From: Sclerotinia nivalis
Taxonomy: Eukaryota; Ascomycota; Leotiomycetes; Helotiales; Sclerotiniaceae
Length of the DNA stretch: 64,000 nucleotides
Direction of reading: 5' to 3'
NCBI GenBank assembly: GCA_029531795.1
Contig: JAPEIS010000004.1
Location: forward strand, 248,001-312,000
The notes beneath the pieces are model-generated. The model saw only the letters and a list, made by a program, of their open reading frames with translations. It ran no database searches and had not been told where the DNA came from. Each line of letters starts with the position of its first letter. The first letter of the stretch is position 1. Below are positions 31,052 to 41,907 of the stretch, in pieces. Made by a program: the position numbers and the translations under genes.

Positions 31052-32876
31052 TGTGGGCGGCATGGTTTTTATGGTGTTGCAAAGAGAAGTTGGGTTGAGA
31101 GGGGGGGAGACCTTGGGCGAAGATTATGGTATCATTGACGGAGCTAAATGCGATTCTAGTGTGTAGTAGCAACTAATACAATAGCTGTTGCCAAAATTCC
31201 AATATATATCAAGCATAGGCATGTGCGAGTTCAAGGTGGGGAGATAGTACTACTTTATTGCGCAGGTGGGATACAAAGGAGCCATTAGAGTTCTTTGGGT
31301 GATTAATAGAAGACCTGTTTGACCTCATAGAGGATATGAGATGCTCGAGGCTCGTATCCGCCATTTTTTATCTAATAGCTAAGTAAAAAGCCAATGAGCC
31401 TGGCTAGGTGAAGTGATTAGTGTTAGCTACCAGTTCATTTGGATGTTTTTCAACTCGGGATTCTAACCTCTGTCTTTTATCAGTCAAATGAAGAAATGTA
31501 GAAGTTTCATATGGGACTCAAGACATTTCTGTTGGACCTCGGTGTCTAATACTATAGTTAGTTCAAGTAATAGCCTCTCACGGGATAGATTAGATACCAT
31601 GAAACTGCAGATCAGAGCATCTAATCTATTGTATTGGCATCGGAATAGTGGAAACTGCAGATACACAGAGCTCCACCAGATCTAACCGGGCTAGCTATTC
31701 TACTCTAACCCTTTCCAATCTCTACAGCCTCAACCTTTTCTTCGACAAATCTCATTCTCCTCTATCTGATCTATAACTATTCTCGGCTTGACTGCTTAAT
31801 TTACGTGTTGGTCAATTTCTTCGAGGTTACGCAGTAGCTGGACCTGGTAGGGGCAGTGTATCCAATAGTCCGGATTGCAGGACGGACTAGATGTTTTAAG
31901 TTAAATAATCGAGCTTCAGTCCGATGGTAAATTAAACAGTCCGTCCAGGATAATATAAATTCCCAACAAGCTAGACTGCAGTCCAAACGAGCTGGAATTT
32001 TTGGACTGAATAATGATATCATATGATCTAAATATTATATGATATAATTACGTAATATTAATTTTTTATAATATAATATCATATAATAATATATCATATG
32101 AAATCATATTTAGATCATGTGATATCATTCTTCAATCCAAAAGTCCAGACTGCAGTCTAGACCTTTAATTACTAGACTATCTAGTCCAGACTTTTTATAT
32201 TGAAAATACCAATAGTCTATCTAGTCCAATAAAATCATAGACTAGCCGTCTGGACGGCCGTCCGGACGGAATACGGCGAGACTATTGGACACATTGGGTA
32301 GGGGAAAATGCATTAACCTATTAGGAGCTTGCAAAGGTGATTGATTCATGTACTACCAATTGAATGTGACAATAGAACGCGTTTAGATTATCACAATTTA
32401 CTGGACTGCTAGGATAGATGATGGTTTGAAGATTGTCTGAGTGCTAGTAAGCTATCAGATTGAATGATCGAAGTGAAATCGCTCAGAATTTGATGGCCTT
32501 TTGTTAGTGGCACGGAACATCCAGTAAACTAATGCTGGTATGAAGCTTTGACGTGATACTTGATGTATTTGCAACATTCTAATTTGTAATTTTATCAATT
32601 TACCTTGGAGTAGTCTCTATGAAAGGACTTCAGTGGATAAAGCCATGTCATGTCCAGTCAGGGGTCTCGGTTCCAGAAAATAGCTTAGCCTACAAACTTT
32701 ACTTATCTATTTTGACAAGCTTGTCTTCAAGGAGAACAAGTATCAGACTTCATCAAACATTTGAGTTTTGGTTTGTCTTCTTTCTTTTGACGTAAGGACT
32801 TGGTGTACTAGTTTTTTTTGCAGCTCTGGCTTGAACCTCGATCTCCGACTTGCCACAAAAAAACAACAACATCGCA
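31052..32876. other. Intergenic region with a miniature transposable element
   Basis: Apart from the 443-bp element at 31854-32296 this 1.8-kb stretch shows no gene. Short frames at 31484-31685 and 32743-32943 are not protein-like. A T8 run followed by gcag at 32811-32822 precedes the next gene's leader. Confidence 0.5.
31846..32304. mobile_element. hAT-type miniature inverted-repeat element with 8-bp target duplications
   Basis: The element proper is 31854-32296 (443 bp). It starts CAGTGTATCCAATAGTC and ends GACTATTGGACACATTG, which are inverted copies apart from a two-base indel and a substitution. Both flanks are the same eight bases, GGTAGGGG (31846-31853 and 32297-32304). Inside, a longer foldback pairs about 31999-32052 with 32088-32142 (TTTTGGACTGAATAATGATA against its complement), and GACTGCAGTC occurs near both arms. 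There is no coding capacity. CAGTG-type ends with 8-bp duplications are characteristic of the hAT superfamily, so this is probably a non-autonomous hAT MITE. Confidence 0.8.
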
Positions 32877-33525
32877 ATGGAGAATCAAGGAAAGGAAGAA
32901 CTTGGTGATATTCCGGTAGATCTTGGTAATTTGAAGCCATCACTTCTTAGCAAGCTACGCGCTGTTGTGATCATAATGGTCATGAATATTGTCCTAGGAT
33001 TTGACATGTGCTTCCCGGATTTCCCCAGTATCATCAAAGCTCTGGAACAAAAGTCAGAAGAAACAGCCATCGGTTACACACTCGAATACTACATCAAAAA
33101 CTTCCGAAAAACCAAGCTAGACCACAATTCTGTAAATAAGTTCCCCATGTTAGTTCCCGAAAATGATCTTGTGGGCACGGCTTTTGAGAACAAATCTCGG
33201 CTACAATTTGCGTGCCAGCGCTGCGGACTTCCCCTCTTTGAACTCAATATCATGCATCTTCATTTAAGCTTCAGGTAAGCATCGCCTGCGTTAACTTGAT
33301 GGATATGGGCTAAGCTACGAGGAACTAATAATTATTAGTGAGACCAACATAGAGAAATTAGCAGACAAATTGATAGAGTATATGACATCAGGTAAAAACT
33401 ACAAGTTCAAATAATATTTCGTTCACTTTGCAGGTCAGCTAAACGTCTTGGCAGCCACCCGAGGACGATTTACGCATCGAACTACAAAATTTCAATGCTC
33501 TCTAATTTTGCAGTTTTTGGAATAG
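32877..33525 (+). CDS. Orphan three-exon protein of unknown function
   Basis: Exons 32877-33274, 33339-33391 and 33434-33525 join to 180 residues. Donors are gtaagc and gtaaaa; acceptors are ttattag and ttgcag; the phases (2, then 1) work out exactly and fuse SETNIEKLADKLIEYMTSG to QLNVLAATRGRFTHRTTKF. The N-terminal part has a hydrophobic stretch (AVVIIMVMNIVLGFDMCF, about 30-47). A Cys-rich piece FACQRCGLPLFELNIMHLHL (about 112-131) resembles a C-x2-C ... H-x-H metal site, but no known finger fits. I do not recognise the family. The coherent splicing argues for a real or recently active gene. Confidence 0.5.
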
Positions 33526-33740
33526 TAAGAGAACCAATATCCTGGGAATCAACTTTATGATTTAAACTAAGCAGGAATATCTCTACTCTTAATGCTAAGG
33601 GACTCTGCAAGCTCATACGATTGTCTATATTTCCTCCGACGATAACAGAGCATTTTTGAGGGTCTCCAATAACTCTTTGCGCAAATTGGTGGCAGGCATC
33701 AGTTCAGTTTATAGCATTGAGCCACATTGAACGTATACCA

Positions 33741-34025
33741 ATGGCGACGGAGTACATTCAGGTCATGTTGTCACTCAAGCAAGATTTACTTGGAACGCCG
33801 TTGGAGGTTTGGAGGCGAATGCTACCAGTATTAGGCAACTTCAGTGAATACTTACAATGGAGAACAAACAAAAGCAGAAATACCACGCAACCTTTCCAGA
33901 TCCCTGGTACAAACACGCTCAAGTACGCGTCAAACGAATCTGTGGAGCTAAGGGATGTATTCAATGCGAGTTTGACGTTTGCTACGAATGCCGAGCTTAG
34001 GGGGGAGAATCATACCATAATTTGA
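33741..34025 (+). pseudogene. Protein-like C-terminal fragment, family unknown
   Basis: From ATG 33741 the frame encodes 94 residues, including LGTPLEVWRRMLPVLGNFSE, YLQWRTNKSR and SVELRDVFNASLTFATNAEL. The composition looks like a genuine globular protein end. No in-frame upstream exon could be joined with confidence to the preceding three-exon gene, which terminates at 33525. It may be a separate small gene, or a remnant of a larger one. Confidence 0.3.
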
Positions 34026-37000
34026 TATCAACGGTCATAATACTCTAAATATGCCATGGCTAGGTTGGGGTATTCAGATTAGGGATTGGTTCTGCTGTCA
34101 GGGGCTTGTTTCATCAAACATACCACTATAGTTTGTCTGAAAGAAAACAGGTCAGCGCTAGAAGCATTTCTACTGCATAGCTTCACGTAGTTCCTTCTCT
34201 AGGCTGCGTCTAGCTCTCAGTTCTAAGCCCTACTTTCATGCTTGACATCAATAAAAACACTACACGAAACTCATACTTTGAGTCTGTTCATGGTGAAATG
34301 TTTATAAATCATATTTTAGCCATTTTGAAAGTCTGCAACTCATCACTTATCTGTTTCAACTATGTGCCCAATTATATATTTTTCTGCATGGAAAATTAAT
34401 GTTAAGGGATGAGGACAATGAGAGTCTATTATTTTAATATAAGATTGCAGTCTGTGTATTTGATATTAAAGGGCTGTAGAGAATCGATCACAGTATGAAA
34501 GTATGAAGCTGACTTCTCTAAATTTTGGAGCATCTAGAAGCAAGGCCATCCGACGAGATTATCTTTGTGAACAATGAAGACTTGTAAAAAAGTTATATCT
34601 AGTACTTTCTGGGGGTATCTAATGTGGAAGGCTCAAAGATCTAGGCAATTTGCTTCAACGTTCCTTCCAAACATAGGCTTTGTGCACTAATTTCCTTTCT
34701 CTCTTACCCCTTGTAACATTTATAAGTTATTCTTCTTCGGCGCCGACTTTGACCTAGCCATCAAATTTGTGATGTTAATCTATACACCCCCTATCTGCAA
34801 CAGAGTCCCTCTTGCTATCACTTGCGAAAGTGTTCGTGGGTATGTGATGCAAGAGTAAATTCAAGGAATCTCTTCGTACTCCCCCTTAGCGGCATCGAAT
34901 ATATTGGGCACTGATGGTACGCAGTATATGCAACCAAGTTTTTTTAGATAAGAACCTTCTCGAAGATACTGCGTTGATTGAATCTCGTTCGCCGTGTGAA
35001 AGCCATCGTCATATGTGCTTTCCAGATCAAAGGAACCAAAATGGTTTGTGGACCGGCTAAGTCCAAGCGAAGGACTATCTGAGCCCAGCAGCTGGTTTCA
35101 GATAACAGAGAAGTCGAAGCAGCGGCTGCAACATTTTAACTCTCCATGATCAATTCGACTTCATTTGCCATAAATCCACCACCATTTCCGAGCTCCGGTT
35201 TCTTGTGGATGCGTTGTGGCTCCTCGATTGCCAATCTTATTGGGAGGGTGCTTATTGGTTAGCTCTAGAGTCCCGGCAACAGTGAGATGTATCTTACTAA
35301 ATTTGGATTGGACAGAACCGAGTATCTTCATTCTGGACCTCTACGCCAAGTGTTGTAGCGATCGAAATATTCGGCGATATCTCCCGAGTCTATCATGACA
35401 AATCCAAGGCAGCTTTTAGCTTTCTCTCAAGTCTCAAATGTCAATATCGTGCCATTCTTCTTGTATAGATACCCGCTTCCATATCCTCTATTGCACGCCG
35501 CGCATTCCCTAATACATCTAAGTCAAGCAGCTTCCTCATCTCATAACCACAGTTTGCCAGAGTCATCACCGAAACCTCTCATTCTTTTGACGGATTACAT
35601 GCGCAATTTCTTCATTTTTCTGTCACATTTGATAGACAATATTTTGAGGTTCGAGTTTGGATTGTGCTGCTGAACTTGAGCCTAGGATTATTCAGGCAAG
35701 GAGAGATAATCGAGGTTACGAAACATCAAATGCGCAAATGATCGATCGGTAGGTAGCTCACGCTATATTTTCCCTAGACTCCGTAACTTAAGTTGATATA
35801 TGGAGGATGCCTCTTTCAGCTCAGGGTTAATCAATAGATACGTATATATATCTTTACGAATCTCCATTGGTAGGAAGCGTATTTTTTTGTCCAGCCTGAG
35901 GATAAAGTGCTAATTGATCATCGAGGTTTGGCACAGGAATTTAGATTATCCCGACCACTTCCGAGCATCTCTTCAAGCGGACTTTCCAGCAAAGCGCCCA
36001 CTTCCATCGTAGAATTAGTCACCACCCAGCCATCTTGAATATTCAGACCCATAATCGCATTTCATATATTGGAGTGTAATCCTCGGAGGATTGGATTGCA
36101 CGCATACATGTGCAGCAAACTTTGATTGGAGCTGGTAAGGCCGTCCTTGTCTTCATTATCAAGTAGGTCTTTCACCAATTTGACGACAGCATCTCCGCCA
36201 GGAGGATTACCCTCAATCAGCAATGACGCCATAAATGGATTCTTGATGAAATCAGACACGTGGGTCCAAAGACAGCTTGTAAGCGTTTATTTAGATTGAA
36301 GCCCAATACTGAAACAAGGTTCAGCACAAATTCCACGCAGACTCAATCAATCATGGCGAAACGTGAGTAGTCAATCTGTGCATGGTTTTCACATTTTAGT
36401 ACTAACTATTTTGTGAGGGTAGAGCCTTAACTTGACCATCAAGAATCGATATCTATATTCCGGAATGGATAATCTACATCCAGCTCAGCCCACGCTTACA
36501 ACCAAAATACTTACTTGCCAAATGTGTTTCCACGAATCATTTCCGACACTTCGATACATTCCAACCTCACACTTTTGCGGCGGCACATGTTTAGAATTAA
36601 TATAAGACATAAGGAATACAAAGAGGGTATAAATGGTAACAGTAATGGTGGAGGTCTGGTCAGGAGGATTGTAGGAATGGCATAACGAAAGCTGAAGATA
36701 TAAGTCTATGAAGAGGATAGCGAACCGCCAAATAATATTTTATAGTTTCAATGTAATAGTAGCAATTGATTATTCATATTCCTTATTCGAATATTACTTG
36801 TCATCGCCATGCAATTGTAAGAATCTTGAGCTCAAATATATGGTGGTGTTGTGTTGAGTCTGTGGTTAATCAACAAATACAGCAATTTCCTCTTCTTTTA
36901 CAACTTGCAGCCTCGATGGAAAAAAATTAAAAACTTTTGATTGATTCTGGTTTTATTTCAGAAAAACAACAAAGATTTGATGATATCAAAAGCTTGTCAA

Positions 37001-37215
37001 GGATTTCACAAATTCGAGATGCGGCCGCCGCCTATTTCAGTGGGGAAATCAAATGTAAAAGGGGTCATTACTAGGATATCACTTCATATTGTGCATATTG
37101 TGCATATCAAAGGAGAGAGGTCATTGTTAATTGTTCTTGAATAATAGCTATGTAAACAAAGTATTCAATATACAGAGTGATAGAATGTAAGTTGTTGAGA
37201 CCGTCTGCACACCAT

Positions 37216-37757
37216 TCAAACTTGTGCTCGTGGAATGCAGTGCGGACTTGAAATCGGAAACACTGGAACACCTTGATCTGAGGTTTGGCTTACGGCCAAC
37301 TTATAATTTGACAAAGTAGGTCTTACCGACTTCAAAATTACAACAGCGATATTATATTCGCACTTTTTCTGGTCAATCGATCTGTGATGGTAAGACTTGA
37401 GGAAACTCCACATGAGAGTAGGTCTTACCGACCTCAAGATCATGACTGCAGCGAAGAATTCGTGGAAAGTTGCCATTGTAGCGGGTAGAGGTGATATCTA
37501 GCTCTGAAATGATAATTGGAGATCAGCACATGAAACAATTTCAAATGTAGTAACATTTACCAATAAAGAAGCGTGGAGCTTGGCTCTCGATGAGGAGGAG
37601 GATGGCGCGATTATTGTGAAAGGTGGTCCATTGTAGTGGTAACGGCGCACTGTCTAATAACCACTAAAAGGTTAGAAGAAAGAATGATACAGAAGAAGAA
37701 GAAGAGGAGGAGGAGGAAGTACCCTGAGGTGAGGTTGGTTCAAATGTTGAAGCATTT
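37216..37757 (-). other. Possible small multi-exon gene with duplicated splice-donor segment
   Basis: Reading the minus strand from the ATG near 37757, MLQHLNQPHLR ends at a gtactt donor. After a ttag acceptor the frame continues TVRRYHYNGPPFTIIAPSSS and ends at a gtaaatg donor. A third segment (STRYNGNFPRILRCSHDLEV) can follow a further acceptor. The phrase AGTAGGTCTTACCGAC occurs twice on the plus strand, at 37315-37330 and 37417-37432; in the minus orientation each copy reads as a gtaaga donor. I cannot fix a single gene model and do not recognise the product. Confidence 0.25.
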
Positions 37758-38499
37758 TGAGGAGAGGTGAGAAGAGTATTTTTTGGTTTTGGAAATGATT
37801 TGGAATTGTGGAAAGAAGGAAATTGCAACCTATTTAAGCAAAGTAGAGGGAAACAAGCGAGCTACGAGCCAAGGGCAAGACCTATTCTTCAAGTCTGGCC
37901 TACATTCGGCTTGTAGTACCGGGAATTGATTCAATATCTCTTCGGGTTACTCACCAAAGATCGGATGTGAGGTCTGTCTGCCTGAAGCTTTGCTATCCAT
38001 ATTTACTTCCATCAGATGTTGTTATGGGTCATACTTGATTCGCTCTAGTTCTTATTCAACTCCCTCTTCATGCTTTAATGTTGGAGCTCTCAAATTACTC
38101 CCTTTGAACTTCTTGTACAGTGTTTCACCCCTCAACTATCATCAACAACAAAGAAAAGCACTGCAAAAGGAAATAATTCACCAGGACCTTCCCCTCAAAT
38201 CGCGGCTCAAATTTCAACTTGTGCTAAATATTTGCGCACTTACAGTGGAGATACTGTGCCATTTCAAAATGGCTAGTCTCATAATGAGAGATCATACATG
38301 AGCTATCGTCTATACCAATTGCAAGTCATACCTTCATCAATCACGAACACAACTTTCACAGCTGGCGCATGCCATGATCTGTGAGTCCCAAAAATCCATC
38401 AACCCTCAACCCTTCTTACCTTTACTAGCTTAATGTTACGGAATTGGTATAACACCTCCATGATTAATCAAAAAACCGGGATGCGGTATTTGCGCGTTG

Positions 38500-38790
38500 A
38501 ATCATTGAATGGGCAAGCTAACATCTAATAGCTTTCCCTGTCCTTGATACATCATTCCTTCTGCTCCCTCGCTGACCCACGAATATAGCTCTCCATCAAG
38601 CTTTTTGCCATCAAACAGTCCAGTCTTTCTATCAATTCTTCCAGAAGATTCCGTTCTTCTCTAACGCCCTAAGCCTAGCAACAACAGCAATCTCCTTCAG
38701 CTTCCTGTCACGTATTGCCCTCCGGAATATTATCAGTCAGTCCCCAATCAGCAAGAGTCCGAAAAGAACTACTGGCACAGCCTGAGAAAA
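38500..38790 (-). pseudogene. Frameshifted gene relic, family unknown
   Basis: The minus strand reads CASSSFRTLADWGLTDNIPE then a stop, KLKEIAVVARLRALEKNGIF then a stop, and in another frame GRIDRKTGLFDGKKLDGELY followed by SWVSEGAEGMMYQGQGKLLD. The pieces are contiguous and have normal protein composition, so one gene broken by at least one frameshift and one nonsense change is likely. I could not assign a family. Confidence 0.4.
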
Positions 38791-39841
38791 TATATTATGA
38801 CCTCTTTATATTACTATATTAGAGAGTGAATCTAATTTGTCACGAAGGGCGATACCTCCCTACAAAACGCAGCTGATGGTATACACAACCTGAATGAGGC
38901 ACTTCGGCGCTCATTTCCTTCATTCCCAATGACAATCTGACGGCCACGGTATCTAATACATATCACTACATAATGATTAGCTCCATCTTCAAACTTCGAT
39001 GTTCCTGACCAACAAGCGAGTCTTCACTCCAGTCCACCGACGCTTACAGCGATTCGTCCAAACATCACGAGCATTGAGCAACAAACCAAGACATATACAT
39101 TTGGGAGCAGCACTGGCGCGAGAAAGAGGAATTCGGAGGAGCGACTTTGTCGATATAAATCTGTCTATGAAGTGGGAAAGTTGAACTTAGCTTCAAGTCA
39201 CACAAATCGCCGTGCAGTCTACCCTGAATAAAATTCCGCAGATGGAAAGTAAAGTAATAACAGCCGTGTCCATGTCTCACAATGCAAATTTCAACTACTA
39301 CTTAGATCTTTGAGTCAAAAACGAACGTGTCAATTTCTGCTGCTGACATATGCACGCCCATATTCCACGGTGATTCTATATACCCGTTTCTTTATAACCC
39401 ATTACTTCAAAGAACTGTTGCCCGTGGGCCAAGAGCAATAGGGCTCACTTCAGCCTCTATAACACAATCAACATATTACAGCACAGCAAACAAAGCGAAA
39501 AAATAACAAGCAACTACCCGCCCAACATACATTGTCCTAACCCGACCCACCTCAAAACCAAGAAACCTTAACGGCTCTATGTACCAAAGACTCCGACACC
39601 ATTAAGCTTTATCTTAACGATTACAGGTCCTTCGAGCAGTGCGATGATCTCAAGATCCCCGGTGAAAAGGAATTACACTCAAAAAACGGAGGACTCTGCT
39701 TCAGCATTAATATCACAGTTTCTTCGTAGACACCACGATAATGGATCACTCTCACCTAAGTTTCCATAAGAAAGCATGAATTTCTCATTATCAATTCCTT
39801 ACCTTTCACACAACAACTCCTAAGTCAGCCTTTTCTGAAAA

Positions 39842-40063
39842 CTAAAATTCTATACGTAAATTATCTTGTGACACACGCACAAATCCCTCCATATCCTCTT
39901 CAGATGTTTCCGCCGAAAAATTCCCTATCTTCATTTTGATACCAGCACGAGTGTTTCCACCGGCCTTCACTGGCAGCACCAAGTCTAACTCAAAAACAGC
40001 AAGTGCCAGAACTTCTCTCGGGCAGCGACCATCGCGCAACGACAACAACCCTTGGATCACCAT
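39842..40063 (-). pseudogene. Possible C-terminal gene fragment
   Basis: A 73-codon frame ends at 39842 with LVLPVKAGGNTRAGIKMKIG and SEEDMEGFVRVSQDNLRIEF, a sequence that looks like a real protein end. Upstream sequence is interrupted by stops in the same frame. It may be a relic or the last exon of a gene I cannot reconstruct. Confidence 0.25.
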
Positions 40064-41907
40064 CTAATTGCTCCGCAGCACCCTATCACTAGGATTCCGT
40101 CTAGCACAGCGCTTTGCTGGAAAAGAGTAGCACTTGATAAAAGATCCATCTGAGTAGTATTAGTATTCCCTAAACTCCAATTCTAATTATATACCTTCAA
40201 TTCAGCCACCCACTCATAATTTGATCCTAACAAGAGCCTGACTTGCTACCAAATATTAGTTCTCTCAAATCGACAACCTTGAAGATCGTATATTAGTAGC
40301 AATGACGATGTTGATGATCGAATGTTGCTCCTTCTTCTTTTTCCCCTTCCCACTATCCTCTTCCTTCTCTCACTATCCTCTTCCCCTCCTTCCACCATGT
40401 CTATCTCCCCCTATAAGTATACACCTTGCCTCCCTCATTCTCAATATTCCCCAATATTCTCCAACCCCTCCTTACCCCTCAGCCGGATTTCGTACCTAAC
40501 GTTGCGTAGATAGTAAATACACAATCTCCATTTGTAATTTTAGCTTTTACTTGTTGTCAGTGATGGTGACGAAATTGTGATGAAATCGAACACCACTGAT
40601 TCCCCAGGAAGCCACTCGAATGGAAACACAAAATCACACGCCACGAATCACAATGCAGTCTCAAATCGATTGCTTCCCTAGCTGACGCGCTGAATCAGCA
40701 AGACCTGTATAGTGCATCTTCTCACGTCAGGTACAATTTACAATCTAGATACTAGTAACAGTTCTTCAAACTTGATTTCTTACAAGCAATTACCGCATCA
40801 CACACATCACATGCCATAGTCATACATCACGTTCACATCCACAGCCGGAGACATTCAAATATGGCAGACAAATCCATTCATATCAAGTCGGCGACTTCGC
40901 CTTTCTGACCTAGGTATTTATCTATTTCCTTCAGTTTCGAGTAGTCGCTCAACTAGGTCAACTCACTGACTAAATAGCCATCATTCGAATCACTTGATTC
41001 CCATCTCTTCCTCCACCATCTCATATACCCAACCCCGGGCATGCCCTCTGCATATTTCCTCCTATGATGATGATGGTCAAAAGCTCATCACTAAGACAAA
41101 GGACCCAAATCGGTCGATCATTGTCATAGCTTTACATGTTATAAAACTCCTCTCTCCCTCCTCCACCCACCAACCATTCCGTTCGTTCATTGCGTCCGGC
41201 ATCCACCCATTCATTCCCTTTACCCATCAATCCAACCACCCATCCTCCCACTCCAAATACAAGATTTTTGCGGTGAAAACAATTGATCCATCTACCTACC
41301 ACGTCATATCTCTTCTTATCATCCATCCCATCGTCAATATCGTCATCCATCAGAACATCAAAGAAAATCGAAAACCCGGGATGCATTCTTCGCTCAAAAC
41401 CAGCAGAAAAAGCGCGACAGAAACGTGATGGTGTAAGGGGTATTGGCGCGAGGTAAGGGGACAAAATTGCTGTGTTGGTGATAAGGGGATCTATTTGTAC
41501 AAAGTAATGTGTTGATAGTGCTATGGTGATGTCGGTGCTGAAAAATGGGGTGTGGGAATCGAGGGTTCCTCCTCCATTCCATCATATCGGGTGATATGAT
41601 TTTCCGTTGTCGGTAGAGGTAAGTGTAATTATGGAAGAGGGACCTTTCGATTATCAATAGACGAACGAATGGGCAGACAGGTTCTGCGGATTCGATGCGA
41701 TGTAAAAAACGCCGATGGAACAAACAGACCAACGTTAGCCGAGGACAATACCCCTCAGTAATGACCAGACGTTGTTAAAAAAAAGAGAGAAATCATAAGA
41801 AAAGAATAAGATAGATATTGGTTGAGCTCTATCGGGGATTCATGCGTCGGCCTAGGAACCGACATTAAAAGGTGTATAAGGACGCCTTTGATCGTTAAAA
41901 ATTTCGA

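Larger units (their letters stand above)
33526..41907. other. Long accessory region with relics and no clear gene
   Basis: About 8.4 kb. Entries below cover a C-terminal-like fragment (33741-34025), a small multi-exon candidate (37216-37757) and relics (38500-38790, 39842-40063). Frames at 35216-35673, 36062-36259, 38999-39184 and 40994-41464 are short and unrecognised. GAA/GGA repeats occur at 37690-37720 and C/T-rich sequence at 40320-40480. The last 1.8 kb is downstream of KAP95. No rRNA, tRNA or complete transposon was seen. Confidence 0.45.

Noticed and set aside
40994..41464. 144- and 110-codon frames on opposite strands
   Set aside because: Composition (Ser/His/Pro/Ile) is that of AT- and C-rich non-coding DNA; no domain, no splice context.
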